From CAZZCU01 sp964652825 (GTDB lineage Bacteria > Bdellovibrionota_B > Oligoflexia > Oligoflexales > CAZZCU01): a stretch of 12,841 bases of DNA. The position numbers and the translations under genes are program-made. Within the stretch, counting starts at the first letter, position 1. Each line of letters starts with the position of its first letter. The notes below the pieces were generated by a model, which searched no databases, had not been told where the DNA came from, and was given only the letters and a program-made list of their open reading frames with translations. The stretch lies in assembly GCA_964652825.1 (NCBI GenBank), contig CAZZCU010000044.1:1-12841 (forward strand), given 5' to 3'. This document shows, one piece after another, positions 7,359 through 12,841 of the stretch.

Positions 7359-8501
7359 TTAACCAACTTGGTACTGGGTATATTGCTCAAGAGTTGTTGC
7401 CAGGCATTCATTGAAACGCTTTTCCAGTGTCGACCATTGAAACGCTTTAGCACGTTTTAGTGACGCTTCGCGCAGACTGGCTGCAAATTGAGGCTGACGC
7501 GCGATAGCCGCCATGCCTTCGACGATATCAGCAACGTTATCCTTTTTGATTAACAGCCCTGTTTCCAGCCCGCAGGTTTCGGGTATCGCCGTTACAGGAT
7601 TGGCAATGATAGGCAGACCAAAAAACATGGCTTCTACTAATGGGACGCAAAAACCTTCATGCTCAGACATGCACAAAAACATATGTGAATGACGATACAG
7701 AGTCGCCATGGCTTCATCGTCGATATTGCCGGGGAATAAAACCTGGGCCTTGCTCGCGTATTTTTCGCTCAGATTCGCTGCCACGGTTAAATCAAGATCT
7801 TTGCATAGTTGCATCAATTTGCGTTGGTAGCTGAGCGGTCCGTTGCTGACTAAAATCAAGCGGGAGTTTTTGTCGACAAAATCGTGGAACAGCTTGTACA
7901 GCTGCAGCAGATCGTGTTGTGACTTGTGCGGCATGAGACGGCCGACAAAAATAATATTTTTCTTGCCATCGGCGACGATATTCTTGGCTAGATTCAGATC
8001 AGGCAACGTGCTCAGAAATTTGTAGTCACGTAAAATCGGCAGTACTTGATACTGAGGAAACCCTAACTCAACGAGTTCGTGAGCGTTATAGGCGGAATCG
8101 GCCCAACCGGCATGACCAAGAATGCGAACTTTGTCCATTTGTCGCAGACCTTGTCGGCAGGCGTGATAAATATTCCAGTCTTCCGGCTCGCGAAAGTAAT
8201 CCGCGGGTGTGACGTTGTGATAATCAATTAATCGAAAGTTATCATATCCCAAGAGAAAATCCGGCAACCGCGATCCAATGGAATAGTGATAGATAGAAAT
8301 AGCGTCTTTGGTGTGAAAATTTTCGTATGCGGAGTGAGGATGCGCAAGTTTTGCCGTAGAAGAATGCAATTGCTCCACGAATATTTCGCTATAGTAGCCA
8401 TGCGCGCGCAGAAGTTTCTGGATATTGGTAACATGTATGCCGATCGCATCATGCTGCGAATAAGTAGGCAGAAATTGGTCGATGCGTGATGGTCTACTCA
8501 T
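7359..8501 (-). CDS. GT4-family (GT-B fold) glycosyltransferase
   Basis: From ATG 8501 this encodes 380 residues typical in length for retaining GT-B glycosyltransferases that use nucleotide sugars. The N-terminal domain opens with a G-I-H-V-type acceptor-side loop near residue 20. The C-terminal domain has GRLMPHKS at 187-194, matching the phosphate-contacting loop of the family, and the E-x7-E motif at E282/E290 (EGFCVPLVE) that contacts the donor sugar nucleotide. An in-frame upstream ATG at 8573 would add 24 residues lying over the end of the neighbouring gene; I prefer 8501 because ATGAGTAG overlaps the upstream stop by 8 bp, a normal coupled junction, and because family similarity begins there. 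It has no membrane helix and should act at the cytoplasmic face of the inner membrane. Likely pathway: O-antigen, capsule or another surface glycan; donor and acceptor cannot be told. Confidence 0.9.
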   Translation of the reverse strand: MSRPSRIDQFLPTYSQHDAIGIHVTNIQKLLRAHGYYSEIFVEQLHSSTAKLAHPHSAYENFHTKDAISIYHYSIGSRLPDFLLGYDNFRLIDYHNVTPADYFREPEDWNIYHACRQGLRQMDKVRILGHAGWADSAYNAHELVELGFPQYQVLPILRDYKFLSTLPDLNLAKNIVADGKKNIIFVGRLMPHKSQHDLLQLYKLFHDFVDKNSRLILVSNGPLSYQRKLMQLCKDLDLTVAANLSEKYASKAQVLFPGNIDDEAMATLYRHSHMFLCMSEHEGFCVPLVEAMFFGLPIIANPVTAIPETCGLETGLLIKKDNVADIVEGMAAIARQPQFAASLREASLKRAKAFQWSTLEKRFNECLATTLEQYTQYQVG

Positions 8502-8925
8502 GCGGGTTCTTTTGTGGCAGTTGTTTGGCGATATCGAGCTCAAGTTTGTGCAAGCGATCTTCGAGAAAAGCAACGCGCTGCGCTAGAGCCAGCGTGTAGT
8601 CGTTAAACACAATCTGTCGGGACAACAACAAACGCATCACGGGAGTGGCCAGTCGCATCAGAGTTTGTTTGGCTTTGATAATGTATGGTCCCAACACTTT
8701 ACGATGGCTTGTGACTTTTCGAGGTATTGCAATATCGCAATTGCGCGCCATTTCGGCGATATCTTCGATCAGACTTAGCTGCTCTAGGCGACTAGTGGCC
8801 GTTGTGATCGAGGCAGCATAGCGAAACGGTTTGCGGAACTTTTCCCAGGATAGATGGGTGCGCTGAATGTCGGCTTTGACATTATCGGGAAGAGGCTCAA
8901 ACTTAAAAGAACTCTTGTGTTCCAC
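8494..8925 (-). CDS. Uncharacterised protein of a surface-glycan locus, C-terminal coiled coil
   Basis: This 143-residue soluble protein starts at GTG 8925; an in-frame TAG lies eight codons upstream (8949-8947) and no earlier start exists. A moderate GGTGG sequence precedes the start. Residues 72-110 (SHRKVLGPYI, then a basic amphipathic helix and RQ..FN) resemble a segment I associate with N-terminal regions of glycan-biosynthesis methyltransferases and glycosyltransferases. Here it stands alone, without any SAM-binding or nucleotide-binding motif. Residues about 108-137 show heptad spacing of Leu/Val/Ile consistent with a short coiled coil. Its stop overlaps the glycosyltransferase start by 8 bp, so the pair is probably cotranscribed and may form a complex or scaffold for glycan assembly (inferred). 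It could alternatively be the remaining N-terminal part of a once longer enzyme. No specific function can be assigned. Confidence 0.75.
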   Translation of the reverse strand: MEHKSSFKFEPLPDNVKADIQRTHLSWEKFRKPFRYAASITTATSRLEQLSLIEDIAEMARNCDIAIPRKVTSHRKVLGPYIIKAKQTLMRLATPVMRLLLSRQIVFNDYTLALAQRVAFLEDRLHKLELDIAKQLPQKNPHE

Positions 8926-8958
8926 AAGTGATCCACCAGCAAAATTCTAAAAGACTCT

Positions 8959-8978
8959 AGTATGTTAGTTTCTACTCT
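8959..8978. promoter_or_regulatory. Candidate operator between divergent genes
   Basis: AGTA (8959-8962) and TACTCT (8973-8978) form an imperfect dyad with 10 bases between. It lies in the spacer between lexA and the divergent glycan operon. A related perfect dyad, AGAGTA-N9-TACTCT, lies at 9993-10013. LexA proteins usually repress their own gene, so this is a possible LexA site, but it matches no SOS box I know. Confidence 0.2.
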
Positions 8979-8992
8979 GTTGCCGGGTGGGC

Positions 8993-9019
8993 TTGCAACT
9001 GCTTTCCGAATCATATATT
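8993..9019 (+). promoter_or_regulatory. Weak candidate lexA promoter
   Basis: TTGCAA at 8993-8998 and TATATT at 9014-9019 are separated by 15 bases, shorter than ideal. Transcription would begin within a few bases of the preferred ATG at 9029, implying a nearly leaderless message. If translation instead began at the GTG at 8987, this would be coding sequence. Confidence 0.25.
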
Positions 9020-9028
9020 TCTAGAGTG

Positions 9029-9685
9029 ATGGAAAAACTTACGCCTCCACAACTACGCGCCCTTGAATTCATCAAAAGTTGCATTGATTCGCAACGCACC
9101 GCCCCGACGTTGCGTGAGCTTTGTGATTTCATGCAATTCTCGGCGATTGGCTCCGCCCAGGATTTGGTGGGAGCCTTGCGTCGCAAGGGTTACCTGACAA
9201 TGCCGCGACATCAGGCGGCGCGCGCGCTGCAACTTTCGGAGAAAGCGGTGGCGTTGTTTTATGAGGTCACTGATGAATTGACGGATGAAATTTTATCGGT
9301 GTTTTGTTTGGGCTCTGTTCCTGCTGGTAATCCGCTTGAGGCTGTCGAAGAACGAGTAGGGGTATTAAGTTTTTCTGCTTCGCTGTTGCCCAAGCCACGA
9401 CCGCGCAAGAATCAATTGTTCGCGCTGCGGGCGCAGGGCGATAGTATGACGGGCGCTGGAATCATCGACGGCGACTGGCTGGTTGTCAAAAGTCAGAAGG
9501 AAGCTGCTCCTGGAAAAATAATTGTGGCGACTATTGATGGCGAAGCGACAGTTAAGCGTCTGATGCGTGATACAAAGAATGGCTGGTATCTAAAGCCTGA
9601 GAATGAACGCTTTCAGATAGTGCGTGGCTTGGAAAAGCCGTTTGTCATAGTCGGCGAGGTTTTGGCTTTGCAGCGCTCAATTTAA
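9029..9685 (+). CDS. lexA: LexA repressor (SOS regulator, S24 self-cleaving protease)
   Basis: LexA represses DNA-damage genes and cleaves itself when RecA filaments form. From ATG 9029 the protein has 218 residues (E. coli LexA has 202). Residues about 1-60 form the LexA winged helix-turn-helix, including APTLREL and the helix ending RRKGYL. The self-cleavage bond is A99-G100 (SVPAGNPLE), the nucleophile S139 lies in GDSM, and the base K176 in ATVKRL. The 37-residue Ser-Lys spacing equals that of E. coli (119/156). The linker before the cleavage site and the stretch between it and S139 (a PKPRPRK-containing insert) are a little longer than usual. In-frame GTG codons at 8987 and 9026 are alternative starts; 9029 is chosen because family similarity begins at MEKLTPPQ, though its Shine-Dalgarno is poor. 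The gene is divergent from a glycan operon; autoregulation is expected from the family but its site is not certain here. Confidence 0.93.
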   Translation: MEKLTPPQLRALEFIKSCIDSQRTAPTLRELCDFMQFSAIGSAQDLVGALRRKGYLTMPRHQAARALQLSEKAVALFYEVTDELTDEILSVFCLGSVPAGNPLEAVEERVGVLSFSASLLPKPRPRKNQLFALRAQGDSMTGAGIIDGDWLVVKSQKEAAPGKIIVATIDGEATVKRLMRDTKNGWYLKPENERFQIVRGLEKPFVIVGEVLALQRSI

Positions 9686-9694
9686 ATTTGAGCG
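9674..9694 (+). other. Inverted repeat over the lexA stop codon
   Basis: CGCTCAA (9674-9680) and TTGAGCG (9688-9694) are perfect 7-base arms around TTTAAAT, with the lexA TAA inside the loop. No T tract follows, so it is not a standard intrinsic terminator, though it may shape the end of the lexA message. Confidence 0.5.
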
Positions 9695-9699
9695 AGGAG

Positions 9700-9728
9700 T
9701 TGACAACACTCACGCTGCCATCTACCAT
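9700..9728 (+). promoter_or_regulatory. Sigma70-like promoter downstream of lexA
   Basis: TTGACA at 9700-9705 is a perfect -35, followed after 17 bases by TACCAT (9723-9728, four of six matches to TATAAT). Start of transcription is predicted near 9735. There is no gene until 10071, so it would drive a long leader or a small RNA. Confidence 0.45.
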
Positions 9729-9742
9729 AATTTTGTATGGTA
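9723..9742. promoter_or_regulatory. Perfect palindrome covering the -10 region, likely operator
   Basis: TACCATA (9723-9729) and TATGGTA (9736-9742) are perfect 7-base arms with a 6-base centre. The repeat spans the -10 and predicted start of the promoter at 9700-9728, the classic place for a dimeric repressor. It is also the core of a looser dyad whose outer arms are GAGTTG (9697-9702) and CAACTC (9758-9763). Confidence 0.45.
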
Positions 9743-9747
9743 AAGAT

Positions 9748-9865
9748 GAGGGGCGAGCAACTCTCAAGTCACGTCAAATCTTCCGCAAAAAAACCTTTCT
9801 AGAATTCTATCCTTGATATCCTCACACGGCAAATCTTCCTCGTTTTGGGACTGCTCGCCACCCTC
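9748..9865 (+). ncRNA. Possible structured RNA: long-range stem downstream of lexA
   Basis: GGCGAGCA (9752-9759) is fully complementary to TGCTCGCC (9852-9859). The pairing continues as GAGG (9748-9751) with CCTC (9862-9865) across a two-base bulge, about 12 base pairs enclosing some 90 bases. With the promoter at 9700-9728 this could be a small RNA or leader. No T tract ends it, and its left arm overlaps the CAACTC arm of the competing upstream dyad, so two folds may exclude each other. Coding for a protein looks unlikely on either strand. Treat it as a hypothesis. Confidence 0.25.
9771..9841 (+). repeat. Short direct repeat, two copies of a 16-base unit
   Basis: ACGTCAAATCTTCCGC (9771-9786) and ACGGCAAATCTTCCTC (9826-9841) match at 14 of 16 bases, with a continuous identical core CAAATCTTCC, offset 55 bases. 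Both copies lie in the loop of the long-range stem. They could be protein-binding sites or the trace of a small duplication. Confidence 0.55.
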
Positions 9866-9880
9866 AAGGTCTCCTAAGTC

Positions 9881-9990
9881 GTTGATTATATTTATTAAAA
9901 ATACCAACAAGTATTAATAATTTTATGAATTTTTTATATTATTTTAAAATAAACATTAATATTGACATTAAATTATAATATTGTTATATA
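9881..9990. other. Extremely A+T-rich tract upstream of the lipoprotein promoter
   Basis: Only 11 of these 110 bases are G or C, against roughly half in the neighbouring genes. TAATATTG occurs twice (9957-9964 and 9976-9983), 19 bases apart. The tract runs directly into the promoter at 9962-9990 and could act as an UP-like or bent activating element, or as a binding region for a nucleoid protein. Confidence 0.6.
9962..9990 (+). promoter_or_regulatory. Strong sigma70-type promoter of the lipoprotein gene
   Basis: TTGACA (9962-9967), a 17-base spacer and TATATA (9985-9990) match the housekeeping consensus closely. TGT just before the -10 adds an extended -10 (TGn). Transcription should start near 9996-9998, giving a leader of about 75 bases before ATG 10071. 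Confidence 0.75.
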
Positions 9991-9992
9991 AA

Positions 9993-10016
9993 AGAGTACC
10001 AGATTAATACTCTGGT
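9993..10016. promoter_or_regulatory. Overlapping palindromes at the transcription start of the lipoprotein gene
   Basis: AGAGTA (9993-9998) and TACTCT (10008-10013) form a perfect 6+9+6 dyad. ACCAGA (9998-10003) and TCTGGT (10011-10016) form a second perfect dyad with a 7-base loop. The first suits a repressor site at +1; the second would make a hairpin at the 5' end of the transcript. The TACTCT half recurs in the lexA upstream region. Confidence 0.45.
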
Positions 10017-10070
10017 GATGTTGTGGTTGTTGGACTTATTTGAATACTGTTGATGCGGAAGGTGTACCTA

Positions 10071-10688
10071 ATGAAGAATTTCCATTTATCCATAAGTGCG
10101 ATGGCGCTTCTGCTGCTGGTGGCAGCATGCGGATCGGCCCGATTCTCGGGTGGGTCAGGCGGCAAGAAGCAAAATAATAACACTAATACACCGGTAGTGG
10201 ATCCGACCCTTGATCCTAACGGTAATCCCCCTGGTACTACGACTCAAATCAATGACAATGAAGTCGAGTTTGGTTCCGATAAAGTTTTTCACATCGGTGA
10301 TAACGACTTTGGAGCTTCGACCTGTCGTAAAGAAATCGCGACCTTTGATTTACATGGTACCAAGTATTTCTTTGAATTTGAGGTAACTGAGCCAGCTACG
10401 AACGTGGATATTACAATCCGTCGGATTTGCGGTGTTGATTACAGCGATTCTAACTTTGTTCGCGTATTGAAAAACGGGGGCGAGGTGTCTGGACAGCCGC
10501 TCTTGGCCGACTCGACACAAGTACCGTTGAATTCCTTGGTTTTGGAGCCAGGTAAGTATGCGGTTATGGTTGAATCTAAGCGGAACTTCAATCGCATGTC
10601 TCGTGGTGATAACGACGACTTTCTGGTTGGTAACATCTACGTAAAAGCAAGCAAGAAAATTGTAGGCGGCAGCGTACGCGCTGAGTAA
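10071..10688 (+). CDS. Outer-membrane lipoprotein of unknown function
   Basis: The start at ATG 10071 is set by GGAAGG about eight bases upstream; an in-frame TTG/ATG pair at 10050/10053 would add only seven residues and lacks this site. The 205-residue precursor has a lipoprotein signal peptide with lipobox VAAC, acylated C20. Gly and Ser follow rather than Asp, so by the usual rule it would be sorted to the outer membrane. Residues 26-60 are a flexible Gly/Asn/Thr/Pro linker. About 68-195 form a beta-rich domain with C85 and C120 as a possible disulfide and a LVLEPGKYAVMVES strand pair reminiscent of PPC-like beta-sandwich domains. No catalytic motif is visible. The gene has its own strong promoter, a palindromic 5' leader and a strong terminator, so it is probably a highly expressed single-gene unit. 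Confidence 0.88.
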   Translation: MKNFHLSISAMALLLLVAACGSARFSGGSGGKKQNNNTNTPVVDPTLDPNGNPPGTTTQINDNEVEFGSDKVFHIGDNDFGASTCRKEIATFDLHGTKYFFEFEVTEPATNVDITIRRICGVDYSDSNFVRVLKNGGEVSGQPLLADSTQVPLNSLVLEPGKYAVMVESKRNFNRMSRGDNDDFLVGNIYVKASKKIVGGSVRAE

Positions 10689-10708
10689 AGCCGGCAACAA
10701 GCATAGAG

Positions 10709-10744
10709 TGGGGAGCAGTCTTCGGACTGTTCCCCATTTTTTTT
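10709..10744 (+). terminator. Rho-independent terminator after the lipoprotein gene
   Basis: TGGGGAGCAGTC (10709-10720), the tetraloop TTCG (10721-10724) and GACTGTTCCCCA (10725-10736) form a 12-pair stem with one G-T wobble, followed by eight Ts. It begins 20 bases after the stop codon and is a textbook intrinsic terminator. Confidence 0.96.
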
Positions 10745-10800
10745 ATGGGTTAAGATAGCGACCTTGATTGCGCAAATGTGACAAAATCCAGGAGCTTCTT

Positions 10801-11634
10801 ATGATGAACTTTAAAATCATGCTCGCACTTGTTGGGCTATTGGTCTCGGTGAATAAAAGTGGCAATGCGGCTTTCGCCGGAACTGTTTTGCATCAGATAC
10901 AGACGACAACCACTACCAGTCTCAATGGGGCCAAACCACCGCGTGAGCAATATAGTATCGCTTATCTCGATGGTACAAAGTTTAGACATGAAATCTTTGC
11001 TGATAAAACTGGCAAAGGTGAATGGCGGAGTATGACCTTTTTCGATGGCAAGCAAGGCTATGCGTGTAAGCGTGAGAAAAATAAGTCATCAGGAAGCTGC
11101 GAGACGACGGGACCTGGCGGGCCGTTGGACATGCTTGAAAATCTCGTTAAGTCCACTGGTGGCAACCTGCAGGTTAAGATTAAGTCGTTTACATTTGCTC
11201 CGGCGGCGACGCCAACTCAAACCATTGCCGGTATGAAATGCGAAGCCAAAAAGATGATGATGAATATAGAGATGGGCTTGATGCTTGGGGCTAATTTTGT
11301 TCCTGCGGCCACGGGATCGATGACCGGCGAGCACTGCTTGGCGCCGCTTGCTGGCTGGAACCCAAGTTCCATGATCGAGCAACTGAAGGCCTTTGGTCAT
11401 TATTTCGCAGTAAAAACCGATTTCGATAAATTTCTTGCAGCGGTGAAAGAAGGGGTTGGTTTTGATCTAGCGACCGATACGACGATGAGCCTTGATTTAG
11501 GTGGTAAAAGTGGCAAAAGTCCGCTGCGTGCTGATTTCAAGCGCACAACGGTGAAGTTGGAGAAGGCGTCGGTTTCCGCGAGTCAGTTTCAGTTACCCAA
11601 AGACTTTACGCTTACAGCAAAATCGCCGGGTTGA
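10801..11634 (+). CDS. Secreted DUF4412-like protein of unknown function
   Basis: ATG 10801 is preceded by AGGAG six bases upstream; ATG 10804 is equally in range, and an in-frame TTG at 10768 is less likely. The 277-residue precursor has a Sec signal peptide with an AFA site, cleaving after residue 26. The mature protein is beta-rich: an early YSIAYLDGTKFRHE segment, a FFDGKQGYAC turn, a middle region with Met- and Lys-rich stretch (149-162), and a C-terminal VSASQFQLPKDF motif. That order resembles periplasmic DUF4412/LolA-like proteins, but this is a resemblance only. Cysteines at 89, 100, 147 and 179 could make two disulfides. It sits between two terminators, so it should have its own promoter, though none is convincing in the short gap. 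Location periplasm or outside; partners unknown. Confidence 0.85.
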   Translation: MMNFKIMLALVGLLVSVNKSGNAAFAGTVLHQIQTTTTTSLNGAKPPREQYSIAYLDGTKFRHEIFADKTGKGEWRSMTFFDGKQGYACKREKNKSSGSCETTGPGGPLDMLENLVKSTGGNLQVKIKSFTFAPAATPTQTIAGMKCEAKKMMMNIEMGLMLGANFVPAATGSMTGEHCLAPLAGWNPSSMIEQLKAFGHYFAVKTDFDKFLAAVKEGVGFDLATDTTMSLDLGGKSGKSPLRADFKRTTVKLEKASVSASQFQLPKDFTLTAKSPG

Positions 11635-11692
11635 AAACCTCGCTGGCGTTTTGTCCTCCCTGCAATGCATTGGCTACGATCTGTATTCAAAA

Positions 11693-11714
11693 AGCTGCGC
11701 TTAGCGGCTCTTTT
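11693..11714 (+). terminator. Probable terminator after the DUF4412-like gene
   Basis: AGCTGC (11693-11698) pairs with GCGGCT (11704-11709) around GCTTA, with one T-G wobble, then C and TTTT. A run of As before the stem could extend the pairing with the Ts. The stem is short, so strength is moderate. Confidence 0.5.
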
Positions 11715-11790
11715 ATCTATGCTTCCTTGCAACATCAGGCTTGGCCCGGGCATTTAAATTGCTTAATGTGCAATGCCTTCGCGCTCCGAT

Positions 11791-11794
11791 AGGA
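11791..11794 (+). promoter_or_regulatory. Ribosome binding site that fixes the TTG start of the Omp85-like gene
   Basis: AGGA lies seven bases before TTG 11802, and an in-frame TAG at 11790-11792 rules out any earlier start. Translation from this TTG yields a complete Sec signal peptide. Confidence 0.7.
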
Positions 11795-11801
11795 AAAGCC
11801 T

Positions 11802-12841
11802 TTGCTAAGTGTAGTTGCAGCAAAAATTTTATTTTTAGCGCTTTTGTTCGTCCATGAGCTGGCGCTTGCTCAAGCCACGGATACGGCAACGGAAACTCGC
11901 GTTTGTGGCGAGGTCTATCTGGTGAGCGCCGAAAGCATCGCTTTTACTCCTGAGGAAAAACAATTGCTTTGCGGCAATGATGATATCGAGGCGTGGCGTA
12001 ATATTCCCGCCAATGAAGCTGGATTTTTTGCCAGATCGTTTTTGCAGACGCGCGGCTATTATCAGGTCGAGACACGCTTCGACGGTAAAAAGCTGCAGAT
12101 TGTCGCGAACGATCAAACGATTGTTAGATCGGTGCAGTTGCGCGGCAATCCCGTGGCGATCGATGTGTCGCGTTATTGGTCCATTTATGGCCGGCCGTTG
12201 ACCCCCAGAAGTTTGGATGATCTCAACAAATGGCTGCGCATGGAACTTGGGCGCGAGGGCATCGCCTGCCCGGAGATTCAGATTCAAGCTGATCCGCTCA
12301 CCGGCATTATCACCGTGGATGTTAAGAATATCGGGGTAAATTACTTTCCCCAGATCAGCAGCGAAAACATCCGGGGTGTGGTTGGTGATGTCGAGCGACG
12401 CTATGACGCGTTTTCGGTGGGAGAACGTTACGATTCGTTACTATTGGATCTGACCGCCAAGCGTTTGATTAGCGATGGCATCGTACTGAACGCCTATTTT
12501 TTGACGGAATGTAAAACGGCCACTGCTGATATTGCGATTACACAAAAAATAAACTCCGGGCAGGCGAGATTGATCAGTTTTGGCTTTGGTATTGATACCG
12601 AAGAATTTTTGATTGCGCGCGCTCAGTGGAAAAATAGTCGTTTTGGTCAGATGGGTTCTAATATCGAGGCGGCGACTACCGCGTCATTTCGCGTACAAGA
12701 CGCGCGCGCTACTTTTAATTGGTATTATGCTCCCGTTGTCACCAGGCATTATTTGCGAAATTTATTTGGTTTTCGTCGCGAGAACGAGCGCCGCTACGAT
12801 ACACGTACGTTATCGGTAACAAGTGGGCCCGCCTGGGATCT
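11802..12841 (+). CDS. Omp85/TamA-like outer-membrane protein, 3' end outside the window
   Basis: The reading frame is open from TTG 11802 to the last base, giving 346 residues of a larger protein. Residues 1-25 are a Sec signal peptide (KILFLALLF core; A-L-A or A-Q-A cleavage at about 23-25). Three POTRA-like modules follow at about 36-105, 106-175 and 185-255, including the QLRGNPV strand-turn, the YDSLLLDLTAKRLISDGI helix and an NSGQ strand. From about 258 the pattern changes to amphipathic strands (SFGFGIDTEEF, RAQWKNSRFGQMGSNIEA, ARATFNWYYAP) as at the start of the TamA barrel. This points to an outer-membrane protein that inserts or exports substrates with periplasmic POTRA contacts. 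TamA is preferred over BamA because of the three-POTRA layout and barrel onset; a TpsB-type transporter is less likely. A tamB-like gene would be expected next in many genomes. Confidence 0.82.
   Translation, partial: MLSVVAAKILFLALLFVHELALAQATDTATETRVCGEVYLVSAESIAFTPEEKQLLCGNDDIEAWRNIPANEAGFFARSFLQTRGYYQVETRFDGKKLQIVANDQTIVRSVQLRGNPVAIDVSRYWSIYGRPLTPRSLDDLNKWLRMELGREGIACPEIQIQADPLTGIITVDVKNIGVNYFPQISSENIRGVVGDVERRYDAFSVGERYDSLLLDLTAKRLISDGIVLNAYFLTECKTATADIAITQKINSGQARLISFGFGIDTEEFLIARAQWKNSRFGQMGSNIEAATTASFRVQDARATFNWYYAPVVTRHYLRNLFGFRRENERRYDTRTLSVTSGPAWD

Noticed and set aside
8502..8573. N-terminal extension of the glycosyltransferase from ATG 8573
   Set aside because: It would lie wholly over the end of the upstream gene, adds Cys/Asn-rich sequence unlike the family, and a coupled ATG at 8501 is available.
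8987..9028. Longer LexA starting at GTG 8987
   Set aside because: No ribosome site precedes it, and the extra 14 residues fall before the point where LexA similarity begins. It is kept only as an alternative.
9764..9910. Minus-strand open frame of 48 codons from TTG 9910 with an acidic, amphipathic middle
   Set aside because: No ATG or GTG start, no Shine-Dalgarno, and half of it lies in the A+T-rich tract. The composition is plausible for a remnant of a gene, but I cannot support it as coding.
11635..11801. TTGCAA (11727-11732) and an ATTTAA-like -10 as promoter for the Omp85-like gene
   Set aside because: The spacing is 18-19 bases to a poor -10. A promoter is needed after the terminator, but this one is not convincing.
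11835..12287. 150-codon minus-strand open frame
   Set aside because: It is antisense to the Omp85-like gene, whose frame has a signal peptide, ribosome site and family features.
1..12841. Search for CRISPR arrays, tRNA/rRNA genes, insertion sequences and phage genes
   Set aside because: No regularly spaced repeats, cloverleaf-like sequence, transposase motif or paired terminal repeats were seen.

Overview
The window looks like chromosome from a Gram-negative bacterium. It encodes an Omp85/TamA-type outer-membrane protein, a lipoprotein with a clear lipobox, Sec-exported proteins and a large FecR protein with a barrel-like C-terminus. Two genes use TTG starts preceded by good Shine-Dalgarno sequences. 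The PP2C / GHKL kinase / STAS-with-zinc-ribbon trio next to a FecR protein resembles sets I associate with Bdellovibrionota, myxobacteria and spirochaetes. I lean weakly towards a Bdellovibrio-like organism, but the sequence alone does not settle this. I saw no rRNA, tRNA, CRISPR array, transposase or phage gene.

Region 1 (53-3412, + strand) is a tight three-gene operon for a partner-switching module. It encodes a membrane sensor phosphatase (periplasmic domain, HAMP, SpoIIE/PP2C), a GHKL ATPase of the anti-sigma/serine-kinase type with a degenerate receiver-like N-terminus, and a STAS-like antagonist with a C-terminal four-cysteine zinc site. Junctions are 1 bp and a 4-bp ATGA overlap. No sigma factor lies nearby, so the output is unknown.

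Region 2 (3409-7194, - strand) converges on region 1, with the two stop codons sharing CTAG. It is an operon of a FecR / FN3-like / beta-barrel envelope protein followed by a soluble PAS-PAS histidine kinase. The kinase gene holds a 100-N assembly gap (4294-4393) that probably hides more than 100 bases. No response regulator is present. Together, regions 1 and 2 form a five-gene signalling island linking the envelope to cytoplasmic phosphotransfer.

Region 3 (7359-8925, - strand) is a two-gene surface-polysaccharide operon: a GT4-type glycosyltransferase, with its start overlapping the end of an uncharacterised coiled-coil protein of the kind found beside glycan enzymes. It is divergent from lexA (9029-9685, + strand), which has an intact Ala-Gly cleavage site and Ser/Lys dyad. 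The shared ~100-bp spacer holds candidate operator and promoter sequences.

Region 4 (9686-10070) has no convincing gene but is rich in signals. It contains a promoter-like TTGACA-N17-TACCAT whose -10 is inside an inverted repeat, a long-range stem (9748-9865), a direct repeat, a 90% A+T tract, and a strong TTGACA-N17-TATATA promoter with a palindrome at the expected transcription start.

Region 5 (10071-12841, + strand) encodes envelope proteins: a lipoprotein closed by a textbook UUCG terminator, a secreted DUF4412-like protein, and the first 346 codons of an Omp85/TamA-like protein that runs off the window.
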